From Pleomorphomonas sp. JP5 (lineage in GTDB: Bacteria > Pseudomonadota > Alphaproteobacteria > Rhizobiales > Pleomorphomonadaceae), in contig NZ_JAMDLI010000002.1 in assembly GCF_023721815.1 (NCBI RefSeq), forward strand, positions 186,001 to 250,000: DNA of 64,000 nucleotides. Direction: 5' to 3'. Of this stretch, positions 1-7,369 are shown in pieces. The first letter of the stretch is position 1. Every line of letters begins with the position of its first letter. The position numbers and the translations under genes are program-made. The notes under the pieces are model-generated. The model had not been told where the DNA came from. It did no database searches and was given only the letters and a program-made list of their open reading frames with translations.

Positions 1-863
1 GCGGCCACGATGGCCACACGGCGACGCTCCTCGCCGCCGCCCGCCATCTTGCGGACGACCGCGATTTTTCCGGCACCGTCGTTTTCGTGTTCCAGCCGGC
101 CGAAGAAGGCGGCGCCGGAGCCCGGGCAATGATCGAGGATGGGCTGTTCCAAAGGTTCCCGGTGGACGAGATCTACGGAATCCACAATCTGCCGGGGCTG
201 CCGGTCGGGCGCTTTGCCGTACGCCCCGGCGCCATCATGGCCTCTACCGACCGCTTCTACATCGACATCCTCGGCCGAGGCGGACACGCCGCCCGCCCAC
301 ACGAAACGATCGACCCCATTCTGGTGGGCGCCCAGATGGTCACCGCCCTTCAGTCGATCGTCGCGCGCAACACTGATCCACTTGCATCGGGCGTCGTCTC
401 GGTGACCACCTTTCATGCCGGCAACACCGACAACGTCATTCCGCAGGCCGCTCGCCTGTCGGGTACGGTTCGAGCGCTTGACGAGAAGGTTCGCGCCGAC
501 CTTGAAACGTCGGTCGGCCGTATCGCAATGGCCGTGGCTTCGACGTTCGGGGCCGAAGCGCAGGTTGCCTACGAGCGCGGCTATCCAGTCACCGTGAACC
601 ACCTCGAGCCAGCGGCACGAGTTGGCGATGTCGTCGAAGGCCTGTTCGGCAGCAAGGCGATCAACCGGACCGCAGCGCCGTTGATGGCCGCCGAGGATTT
701 CTCCTACTATCTGGAGCGCGTACCCGGCGCCTACTTCTTCATGGGCAATGGTCCCTCGGCCGGTCTTCACCACCCCGCCTACGATTTCGCTGACGACGCC
801 ATTGCCCCAGGCGCCGCCGTCTGGGCGGCCTTGGCCAAGGCGAGCCTCGCCGCTGCGACGTGA
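1..863 (+). CDS. M20 family metallo-amidohydrolase (hippurate/N-acyl-amino-acid hydrolase type), 5' end outside window
   Basis: Partial gene: the frame is open from base 3, so the N-terminus lies upstream; about 286 residues are visible. It begins with the M20 metal-site motif GHDGHTATLL, followed by FQPAEEGG (acidic metal and catalytic residues), GIHNLPGLPVG and, near the C-terminus, MAAEDFSYYL and LHHPAYDF, which carry the remaining ligands. The central part (ARPHETIDP, then about 110 residues) is the dimerisation or lid domain. The family hydrolyses N-acyl amino acids, hippurate or related amides in the cytoplasm using two metal ions. The exact substrate cannot be read from sequence. It stands alone, with 80 bp before the next gene. 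Confidence 0.9.
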   Translation, partial: GHDGHTATLLAAARHLADDRDFSGTVVFVFQPAEEGGAGARAMIEDGLFQRFPVDEIYGIHNLPGLPVGRFAVRPGAIMASTDRFYIDILGRGGHAARPHETIDPILVGAQMVTALQSIVARNTDPLASGVVSVTTFHAGNTDNVIPQAARLSGTVRALDEKVRADLETSVGRIAMAVASTFGAEAQVAYERGYPVTVNHLEPAARVGDVVEGLFGSKAINRTAAPLMAAEDFSYYLERVPGAYFFMGNGPSAGLHHPAYDFADDAIAPGAAVWAALAKASLAAAT

Positions 864-943
864 CTTCTCCAGGGTTTAAGGCTTTGGGAACAGTCGCCTT
901 CTAGGCTGCCCGAGCAGCCGATGCGGGCTGCCCGGAGGACACA

Positions 944-1453
944 ATGCTCCGTCTCTTGTGGTTGGTACTGGCTGCAACGGTGGTGATCGGCTTCTTCGCC
1001 CCGGAGCTTCAGCGATTCGCCGCTCTGCCCGAAGCCAAAGACACACCCGCGCCGACGGTCAAGCCGAAATCGGCCCTCCCCTTTGGCAGGGTCGAAATCG
1101 CTGCCGACGGCCGTGGCCACTTTGTCTTCACCGGCCGCGTCAACGGCCGGCCGCTCTCCATGCTGGCCGACACCGGCGCGACGCTGGTGGCGCTGCGCGC
1201 CTCCGACGCCCGGACCGCCGGACTGATCGTCCTGCCCGGCGACTACACGGCAAAGGTCTCAACCGCCGGAGGCGTGGCCGAGGCCGCGCGCGTCCGCCTG
1301 CGCGAGGTCGAGGTCGGCGACATCAGGGTGACCGATGTCGAGGCCTTCGTCCTGTCCGACGAACAGCTCGCCACCAACTTGCTGGGAATGAGTTTCCTCA
1401 GCCGCCTCAAGTCCTTCTCCATCGAAAACGGACGGCTTGTCCTCAGCCAGTAA
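944..1453 (+). CDS. TIGR02281-type retropepsin-like aspartic protease, membrane anchored
   Basis: 169 residues. The N-terminus is one hydrophobic segment (about residues 2-22, LLWLVLAATVVIGFFAP), probably a membrane anchor or uncleaved signal. After a short proline-rich linker comes a single pepsin-like lobe with the active-site motif MLADTGATLVAL (about residue 77) and the later motif NLLGMSFLSRL. This matches the bacterial clan AA family TIGR02281, common in Alphaproteobacteria, thought to act as a dimer at the inner membrane or periplasm; the substrate is not generally known. The ATG follows a GGAGG at 932-936. No operon partner is evident. Confidence 0.85.
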   Translation: MLRLLWLVLAATVVIGFFAPELQRFAALPEAKDTPAPTVKPKSALPFGRVEIAADGRGHFVFTGRVNGRPLSMLADTGATLVALRASDARTAGLIVLPGDYTAKVSTAGGVAEAARVRLREVEVGDIRVTDVEAFVLSDEQLATNLLGMSFLSRLKSFSIENGRLVLSQ

Positions 1454-1536
1454 GAGGCTCGCCAGCATGCCCCGGTCAGAACTCAGGGCGCCGGGCGACA
1501 GGGCTCCTGCCGATCGAGCGGGAAAGCGGTGGATGT

Positions 1537-3165
1537 CTACTCGGCGGGCTTCGCCTTCATCGCCGTCTGCATACGCTCGGCCGCACCGCGCAGAATGACC
1601 CTCAGGATCAGGGTACCACTCTCATCCTTCTCCACCTCCGAGAGCTGACCGTCGACGCGTGCGACGGCGGCCTTGAGGGCGGCGAATGCCAGATTGCTGT
1701 CAGCGGCACAGCCCCCCTTGGCACCGGCGGCAGCGCGCACTTGCACCTGTAGGCCTGCGGTCTCGAAGTCGATACCCCTCAGGTCGACCTTCATGTCGAC
1801 CGGCAAGGTGCCAAGCTCCGAATAGGCGGCAAAGGCGGCAAACCGCACCACGGACCGCAGATTGTCCTTGCCACCCGCCAGCTCCGGATCTTCGCCTTCC
1901 ACCTCGAAGTGCTGCACGGCCCCGGCTTCCTTGGCAGCATCGAGCCATTCGCGCACGAAGTCTGCGGCCTGCACGTGCTCGCGCCCCTTTTTGCCTCCAC
2001 CCATCAACGCTAGGCAGGCTTCCAGCATCTGCTTGTATTCGAAGACCCGCACGGTGGACCGGATAACCTCTTCCTCGCCGGACTTGAGCGCGGCCTCCGC
2101 GGCGACGCGTGCGCCGTAGATCGCGCTGATGTCGACGCCAACGAGGACGTTGACCGGGGCACGCGTTTCCGAGCCGAGCACCAGCGAAGCCATCAGCGCC
2201 TGCTTCGGCCCGTTCGGCGTGGGGAACTCCACCGCCCGGATACCGCTCTTGTAGGTCTCGACGTAGGCCTTCAGGCTGAGACGCGCCCCGCTCGTTACGT
2301 CGCGGAACATCAGAGGAGACACCTCGTTGGTCCGCAGAACGTCACGACCGAACAGGCGGGCGCAGGACGGGTTGCCGAAGAAGGGGTGACCATCGGTATT
2401 GACCTGCAAGACGGCGAAGGGGGAAGACTCGATGATGGTGTCGGCCACCATGACGCGCGTCCGCCAAACATCCGCGAGCATCGAACGCAGACACTCGAAG
2501 GCAAAGGTCAGCTTGCCGACCTCGCCCCCCCACGACCGAAGCGGCTGGCCGCGATCGGCAGAGGCGGGGTCATGCAGCATGGCCTCAACGCCCGCACGGA
2601 CCCGACGCAGCGGCCACCACACCATCATCATCATGACCAGCTCGGTGATGCCGGCCGCCGCCATGCCCCCTCCGACCGCAATCGTAACCGCCCGTTCGTC
2701 TCGAACGGTTTCGAGGCTGGTGATCTCCCCGACGTCGACCCTCAGAAAGATATGAAAGGGCGTCTGCGAAGACTCGGGCGGATAATAGAAGTCTGCCTTG
2801 GCGCTGCCTGCCGGGCGGAACACTGTGCGCCCGGTGCGCATGACCGCATTGAAACTCGTCTCGATATGCTCGCCAAACGCCTGCTGCTCGTGCCCGGAGC
2901 CATCGTACAACCCACCGCCTCGGATAGCGCCAATCACCACCAACCGCTCGGCGACCCGGGTGATCTCGTCGGCCTTGCTTTGGAAACGAGGATCGATGGC
3001 CGCCGACAGGATCTTGCCAACATCGGCATAGCGTCGTTCGAGGTAGCGCTCATCATCGTGCTCGCGCACAACGCTGGTGATCGAGAGAAGGGCGGCAAAC
3101 ACCGCGCCGAACGCAAGTATCGACGGCCTGAAGATCGTGGATATGTGGAAGGCCGCAGATGCCAC
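1537..3165 (-). CDS. Membrane protein with periplasmic sensor region and PAS domain, no recognisable output domain
   Basis: About 542 residues from the GTG at 3165; the frame also has a GTG at 3201 and a TTG at 3282, all with weak ribosome sites, so the start is unresolved. The 3165 start puts the first membrane helix (PSILAFGAVFAALLSITSVV) near the N-terminus, as expected of a sensor. A periplasmic region of about 110 residues follows, then a second helix with four consecutive Met (ELVMMMMVWW), a HAMP-like stretch and a PAS domain around residues 235-350 (SSPFAVLQVNTDGHPFFGNP). The last 180 residues start with a short helix but show no histidine-kinase H, N or G box, GGDEF, EAL or methyl-accepting segment. 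It lies 129 bp beyond the stop of the TadE-like genes on the same strand and may read the same transcript. Function unknown. Confidence 0.7.
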   Translation of the reverse strand: MASAAFHISTIFRPSILAFGAVFAALLSITSVVREHDDERYLERRYADVGKILSAAIDPRFQSKADEITRVAERLVVIGAIRGGGLYDGSGHEQQAFGEHIETSFNAVMRTGRTVFRPAGSAKADFYYPPESSQTPFHIFLRVDVGEITSLETVRDERAVTIAVGGGMAAAGITELVMMMMVWWPLRRVRAGVEAMLHDPASADRGQPLRSWGGEVGKLTFAFECLRSMLADVWRTRVMVADTIIESSPFAVLQVNTDGHPFFGNPSCARLFGRDVLRTNEVSPLMFRDVTSGARLSLKAYVETYKSGIRAVEFPTPNGPKQALMASLVLGSETRAPVNVLVGVDISAIYGARVAAEAALKSGEEEVIRSTVRVFEYKQMLEACLALMGGGKKGREHVQAADFVREWLDAAKEAGAVQHFEVEGEDPELAGGKDNLRSVVRFAAFAAYSELGTLPVDMKVDLRGIDFETAGLQVQVRAAAGAKGGCAADSNLAFAALKAAVARVDGQLSEVEKDESGTLILRVILRGAAERMQTAMKAKPAE

Positions 3166-3293
3166 AGGATGAGTTCTCTCGAGGAAAGCGCCGGACCGCA
3201 CTGTCTCGATCTTACCAGTCCCGTGTTGCCGGCTCGTTAACCGCCAAACGTCGGCCAATGCCGGACAGGACTGCCCCGACAAGATGCTCGGGG

Positions 3294-3872
3294 CTAACCC
3301 GTGAAGGCGATCGTGTTTCCCTGGCGCGGCTTCAAGTAGAACACATGCCTGAGATTGTAGACGGAATTGCCAGTGATGCTCTTCATGACGTTGGCGAAGG
3401 GCGAGGTGAAGGCATAGGTAACCTGCCCGACAACGACCTCATCGCCGACCGTGGCAATGGTACTGGGAACCGCGAGGTCGGCGGGCGGCGCCACATTGAC
3501 CGCCGCGGCGGTGTCGTGTCGCGCCTGCGACCAGGCGACCTTCTGCCCCGACGCGGTAATGTCGACGACGACCAGCACGACCTTTGCCTCAGAGGCGTCG
3601 TATGGCTCGAGAATGGCCGTTGTCGCATCGAAAATGCTGTTCATCATCGCCGAGCTGACGGAAGTCTGCTGCGCGACGAGATCGGATATGGTGCTGGCGG
3701 CGCGGCTGACCTTGCGATCGACGATCAACGCCGTCGTCACCTCGCCACAACCGGCGTAGATGATCAGCATCAGCGGCAGGATCAAAGCGAACTCCACCGC
3801 CGATACACCCCGCCGCTCCACCGCGAAGCGCCGAACAAGCCGCAGCCCAAGCCGCCCGAACCGCGCTACCAT
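3294..3872 (-). CDS. TadE/TadG-like pseudopilin
   Basis: 192 residues from the ATG at 3872, which overlaps the stop of the upstream TadE gene by 7 bp and has a GGAG about 10 bases upstream; the longer frame upstream lies inside the neighbour and is unlikely. The N-terminal signature is RRGVSAVEFALILPLMLIIYAG: a basic segment, then the prepilin-like A-V-E-F motif with Glu at +5 and one hydrophobic helix. The remainder is a periplasmic domain. TadE-like proteins are processed by the Tad prepilin peptidase and act as minor pseudopilins in Flp pilus assembly. Translational coupling to the next gene upstream is likely. Confidence 0.85.
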   Translation of the reverse strand: MVARFGRLGLRLVRRFAVERRGVSAVEFALILPLMLIIYAGCGEVTTALIVDRKVSRAASTISDLVAQQTSVSSAMMNSIFDATTAILEPYDASEAKVVLVVVDITASGQKVAWSQARHDTAAAVNVAPPADLAVPSTIATVGDEVVVGQVTYAFTSPFANVMKSITGNSVYNLRHVFYLKPRQGNTIAFTG

Positions 3873-4438
3873 GGGAAGGGCTCCGTCTGAAAGGCGACAA
3901 CGGCGCCAAGCAACTGGTCGCCGTTCGCCAGCCTCGTACTGGTGCGCGCAAGCATGTTGAAAAGGACCGGCCAAGCGTAAAAGCTGCGGACCACGATGAT
4001 CTCGTTCTTGTTGCCGTTGGTATACTTCGTCGTGGTGATGTTGCCGTCCTCATCGAGCGGACTGGTTGGCGCGTAGGACGCGAAGCTCGAATAGGACTGC
4101 ACATCGACGTAAAGACGCGTCTGGCAGTCGACGAGATTGACCATGCCGTCACAGACCTTGGTCTTGAACATCTCCTGGGAAAGCGGCAGTGCCTTTGCCT
4201 CGCCCGTTCGGATCAGGCGGGAGGCCGACACCGTGGCCGTGTCGAGAATCTGCCCAACGAAGAACATCAGCGCCATTTCGAGAATGGCGAACAGCAGCAG
4301 GAAGAACGGAATCGAGACGATGGCGAACTCCACGGCCACCGCGCCGCGCCGATCGGACAAGAGCCGCGCACGCGGAGACGCGTCATCGCCGGCCGCACCG
4401 GTGAAGCGAGTACGATGGAGGGGCCAGATCCTAAGCAA
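3866..4438 (-). CDS. TadE-like pseudopilin
   Basis: 190 residues if translation starts at the TTG at 4438, chosen because a strong GGGAGAAG sits just upstream (4443-4450); the open frame continues to a TTG at 4501 with no such site. The signature DRRGAVAVEFAIV followed by a long hydrophobic helix (PFFLLLFAILEMALMFF) is the TadE motif, with Glu at position 5 of the processed form. Two Cys (KVCDGMVNLVDCQTR) in the periplasmic part could form a disulfide. The two TadE-like genes overlap and presumably make a pseudopilin pair for the Flp pilus. Confidence 0.85.
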   Translation of the reverse strand: MLRIWPLHRTRFTGAAGDDASPRARLLSDRRGAVAVEFAIVSIPFFLLLFAILEMALMFFVGQILDTATVSASRLIRTGEAKALPLSQEMFKTKVCDGMVNLVDCQTRLYVDVQSYSSFASYAPTSPLDEDGNITTTKYTNGNKNEIIVVRSFYAWPVLFNMLARTSTRLANGDQLLGAVVAFQTEPFPW

Positions 4439-4521
4439 TGAGGCTTCTCCCGCTGCGAATAGGCTCGCAGGAGCGGAGTGTGCCCCCGAACACCTTACCA
4501 AGCAGTTTAACCGATCGTGAA

Positions 4522-5052
4522 CTATTGGCTGTTCGGAGCGGCGGGAACGGAAGCGTCCGAGGAACTCCCGCTGGCGCCCGTCGCCGTGGTGGCCGGAGCG
4601 CCACTGCCCGAGCCATTGTGCTGGGCGACCTGCCCCAGAATGCCGCCGAAATGCTTCGAATCGTCACCAGGAACAACGGCGGGCTGACAGTCCGGCAGGC
4701 AAGTCAGGGATTGCCGCTTGGCCCCTTTGTAGACGGTGACCAGGTTTTCCGTCGCGGCGAGCACGGCGAGCTGGACGTCGGTGATGGTCTCGCCCTCTTC
4801 GTCCAGGACGATGAGGTTGGTCTGGCCGTAGGCGCGCCCCGTGACGATCAGCGTCTGCGCATCCTGCAACGTCGCGTCGGCGATCGCCGGATTGCCGATC
4901 ACGATCGTGCTCGCCGGGGCGGCAAGGCGATAGATGCGGGCCTGGTCGAGTTCGACCTTCACCATGTCGGCGGCGCGACTGGCGACGGGCGCACTGACCG
5001 TTGCAACCGCTGCGGCCGCGAGAAGAGCCGAACGCACGAGCCTTGAGGACAT
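4522..5052 (-). CDS. Stand-alone 'pilus formation protein N-terminal' domain protein (CpaC N-domain paralogue), exported
   Basis: 176 residues from the ATG at 5052, which has GGAG 8 bases upstream. A signal peptide (SALLAAAAVATVSAPVASRAA) is followed by a single domain, residues about 30-100, with the motif ASTIVIGNPAIADATLQD and a GQTNLIVLD strand. The same motif occurs in the N-terminus of the CpaC secretin at 7370 (VLVSNPAVADAVV). No secretin pore domain follows; instead there is a DCQPAV segment and a low-complexity Gly/Ser/Ala/Thr tail. It probably acts in the periplasm in Tad pilus assembly, perhaps as a secretin-associated factor. It reads divergently from flp, ahead of the TadE genes. 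Confidence 0.8.
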   Translation of the reverse strand: MSSRLVRSALLAAAAVATVSAPVASRAADMVKVELDQARIYRLAAPASTIVIGNPAIADATLQDAQTLIVTGRAYGQTNLIVLDEEGETITDVQLAVLAATENLVTVYKGAKRQSLTCLPDCQPAVVPGDDSKHFGGILGQVAQHNGSGSGAPATTATGASGSSSDASVPAAPNSQ

Positions 5053-5185
5053 GGGACGCTCCGGTAACCATCTGTTCACCGCGATCATCCCGAAAGTTGG
5101 TAAACAAAGCGCCAACGTTATCGCACTTCCCCACATTGTGCGGCCGAAGCAGATCGGCGGGGTACAACGGGCTGTTTCAGAATGA

Positions 5186-5219
5186 GCTTTTCGCGAGCCC
5201 CCACGGCGTGGCGAAAAGC
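5186..5219. repeat. 9-bp inverted repeat between the secretin N-domain gene and flp
   Basis: GCTTTTCGC at 5186-5194 is the perfect complement of GCGAAAAGC at 5211-5219, and the 16-base loop contains a further CAC/GTG pair. It sits in the 410-bp divergent region between the leftward gene at 5052 and flp. It could be a hairpin in a leader, a terminator without a good T-run, or a protein-binding palindrome; the sequence does not decide. Nothing coding is evident in 5053-5463. Confidence 0.5.
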
Positions 5220-5291
5220 AACCTTTTCTGGGCCTTCTCTGTATTTGTGAGCCTCCAGCACAAGGTAAAGGAAGAGTTTCTTGCCCAGCAG

Positions 5292-5310
5292 TTCAGTTAA
5301 CTTTAACCAT
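5292..5310 (+). promoter_or_regulatory. Near-consensus CtrA box upstream of flp (TTCA-N7-TTAACCAT)
   Basis: TTCA at 5292-5295, seven bases, then TTAACCAT at 5303-5310. This differs by one base from the alphaproteobacterial CtrA consensus TTAA-N7-TTAA, and it contains the TTAACCAT half-site. It lies about 155 bp before the flp start codon. CtrA activates pilA in Caulobacter, so the placement makes biological sense, but binding is inferred. Confidence 0.5.
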
Positions 5311-5463
5311 CAGACGACTTCTGCCAATAGGGGCGAGTTTCTACGATCACTTTAACTCGCTGGAAACAGCTCACGGTCTAGATTGACCGCGGTTCAGACG
5401 GGTCAGGCGAAATAAGACCATCGAACCTGTGCTGTCAGATTTGTGAGCTTAGGAGTACCTCAA

Positions 5464-5658
5464 ATGAAGGCTCTCGTTTCGCGTTTTCTCAAGGACGAGT
5501 CCGGCGCTACTGCCATTGAATACGGCCTGATCGCTTCGCTGATCGCCGTCGCCATCATCACCGCCGCCACCACGCTCGGCACCAACATCAGCACCTCGTT
5601 CAACAAGATCTCTACCAAGATCAACGAGGCAAACACGACCACCACTCCCGCCGAGTAA
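5464..5658 (+). CDS. flp: Flp/Fap-type major pilin
   Basis: 64 residues. The ATG at 5464 follows AGGAG (5451-5455) at 8 bases. The leader is 14 residues (to DESG), then ATAIEYGLIASLIAVAII, the canonical Flp motif: cleavage after Gly, Glu at +5, Tyr at +6, and a hydrophobic helix that packs the pilus core. The tail is short, hydrophilic and Thr-rich. The prepilin is processed by the CpaA peptidase encoded at 5874. A strong hairpin downstream separates flp from the assembly genes, as expected for a highly expressed pilin. Confidence 0.96.
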   Translation: MKALVSRFLKDESGATAIEYGLIASLIAVAIITAATTLGTNISTSFNKISTKINEANTTTTPAE

Positions 5659-5745
5659 GTCGCTCGAGGCATGACGACCCGGACGGTCGTCGGCTAGACT
5701 GCCCGAGGCGACGCTTTCACCGCGCACCTTGGGTACCGGGATCCC

Positions 5746-5774
5746 AAAGGGGAGGCCAGAACGGCCTCCCCTTT
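5746..5774 (+). terminator. Strong hairpin terminator after flp
   Basis: A perfect 12-bp stem: AAAGGGGAGGCC (5746-5757) and GGCCTCCCCTTT (5763-5774) with the loop AGAAC. Only three T end the stem, so it may also act as an mRNA-stabilising 3' end. It lies 88 bp past the flp stop and would let flp transcript outnumber that of the assembly genes. Confidence 0.75.
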
Positions 5775-5873
5775 CGATTCCAGGAAGGTTGCTACCGTTC
5801 AGGTGCCATTTACCCTGTTTGGCTAGTCTCGCTCGCCGCACCCTTCCGGAAGGCACCCTGGAGACCAACCGCC

Positions 5874-6386
5874 TTGAACATCGTCGCCGCCCTCCTCAGT
5901 GCCGTCTTTCCCATCGTGGTCACGGTCGCCGCCTGCTACGATCTCTTGACCATGCAGATCCCAAATCGCTTTCCCGCAGCGCTCGCCATCGTCTTTGTTG
6001 CGTTGGCGCTTCTGATCGGTCTGCCACTTCCGACGATCGGCCTCCATGTTGTTGTCGGCATCGGTCTCCTCGTCGGGACCTTCGCCCTGTTTGCCTTCGG
6101 CTATCTCGGTGGAGGCGACGCCAAGCTCGCCTCGGCCATCGCACTCTGGCTGGGCATTGAACAGGCTCTACCTTTCCTGATCCTGACCGCTTTGTTCGGC
6201 GGTGCGCTGTCGCTCGCCATATTGAGCTTTCGATCCCTACCGCTTCCCGGTTTCATGCTTGGCTGGACTCCGGCTCAGCGCCTGCACGAGAAGGGGGCCG
6301 GCATTCCCTACGGCGTGGCGATCGCCGCTGCCGCACTGATGGTTTTCCCCGATACCCTTTGGTTCACCGTCTTCGCCTCCATGTGA
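5874..6386 (+). CDS. cpaA: Tad prepilin peptidase (A24A family)
   Basis: 170 residues, TTG start with TGGAG about 10 bases upstream. An integral membrane protein with about six hydrophobic segments. The two catalytic aspartates of A24 aspartic prepilin peptidases are seen in CYDLLTMQIPN (about residue 23) and in the GxGD-type motif YLGGGDAKL (about residue 82). It cleaves the Flp leader, and probably the TadE-like proteins, on the cytoplasmic face of the inner membrane. It lacks the N-methylase domain of type IV PilD, as usual for the Tad class. Confidence 0.93.
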   Translation: MNIVAALLSAVFPIVVTVAACYDLLTMQIPNRFPAALAIVFVALALLIGLPLPTIGLHVVVGIGLLVGTFALFAFGYLGGGDAKLASAIALWLGIEQALPFLILTALFGGALSLAILSFRSLPLPGFMLGWTPAQRLHEKGAGIPYGVAIAAAALMVFPDTLWFTVFASM

Positions 6387-6454
6387 GGCCGAGAAAGCCA
6401 GTTCCTGACGATTCCTGAACGCCGAAACAAACCGAGACGATTTCAAACACCTTA

Positions 6455-6469
6455 TTAACCATAAATTCA
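6455..6469. promoter_or_regulatory. CtrA-like box upstream of cpaB (TTAA-N7-TTCA, contains TTAACCAT)
   Basis: TTAACCAT at 6455-6462 is followed at the right spacing by TTCA (6466-6469), one base from TTAA-N7-TTAA. It lies 65 bp before the cpaB ATG, in the 147-bp gap after cpaA, suggesting that cpaB-tadC has its own promoter. Recognised by consensus only. Confidence 0.45.
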
Positions 6470-6533
6470 GCGTTACCCCGTGTACTCGGACGTCGAATGG
6501 AACGTTCGTCGTCCTGCGTCACGAGGCAACATC

Positions 6534-7328
6534 ATGCGCCCGATCCAATTGATCATTCTGCTCGTCGCTGGTGCCGCTGCCGCTGGCGCCGGCCTCATCG
6601 CGACCCGGATCGGCAGCCGCGACACCGTCGCGCCACAGCAAGTCGCAGCCCAGCCCGTCGCCCCCCCGATCGATCTCGAGGACGTTCTCGTTGCCGCCAA
6701 GGATATCGGAATCGGCAAGGGGGTCGAAGCAGACAGTCTCGTATGGAAGCCCTGGCCCAAGGATGGATTGAACGACGGCTACATCCAGCGAGCGAGCGAA
6801 CCTGACGCCGTCAGCGACCTCAAGGGCATGCTGGCGCGCACCCCCATTCTCGCCGGAGAACCCATCCGCAAGGCCAAGCTGGTGCGGTCGGATCGCGGCT
6901 TCCTGTCCGCCGTGCTGCCCGAGGGCATGCGAGCGGTGGCGGTTCGCGTCAACGCGGCATCGACAGCCGGTGGCTTCATCCTGCCGGAAGATCGCGTCGA
7001 CATCCTGCTTGTGCGCCAGAAGGACGCAAACGAGGCCGTGGCCGAGACCATCCTCACCGACGTGAGGGTGCTGGCGATCGACCAGTCGGTGCAACAGACC
7101 GGCGACGACAAGCAGCCGTCGATCGTCGCGCAGAACACGGCGACGCTTGAACTCACGCCCGACCAGACCGAACTCGTCACCCAGGCTCAGCAGATCGGCT
7201 CGATCTCGCTGGCGCTGCGTCCACTCGTCGATGCCAACCAGCCCGCCTCGCGCCAACGCAAGCCGACGGGCATCGCCGTCGTGAAATTCGGCGTCGTCTC
7301 ACGCGTCACGGCCCAGCAAGCGCCATGA
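6534..7328 (+). CDS. cpaB: Flp pilus assembly protein CpaB (RcpC)
   Basis: 264 residues. The ATG at 6534 gives a normal N-terminus, a single hydrophobic anchor LIILLVAGAAAAGAG, then a periplasmic part. The SAF-type domain spans about residues 40-110 (VLVAAKDIGIGKGVEADSLVWKPWP ... GEPIRKAKL), followed by the RcpC-specific region with PEDRVDILLVRQ. CpaB links the inner-membrane platform with the outer-membrane secretin. Its stop overlaps an in-frame upstream ATG of the cpaC frame (ATGA at 7325-7328). Confidence 0.92.
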   Translation: MRPIQLIILLVAGAAAAGAGLIATRIGSRDTVAPQQVAAQPVAPPIDLEDVLVAAKDIGIGKGVEADSLVWKPWPKDGLNDGYIQRASEPDAVSDLKGMLARTPILAGEPIRKAKLVRSDRGFLSAVLPEGMRAVAVRVNAASTAGGFILPEDRVDILLVRQKDANEAVAETILTDVRVLAIDQSVQQTGDDKQPSIVAQNTATLELTPDQTELVTQAQQIGSISLALRPLVDANQPASRQRKPTGIAVVKFGVVSRVTAQQAP

Positions 7329-7369
7329 TCCAGAAGCCACGACCGATTGCAACTCCAGGAAACCCGGTC

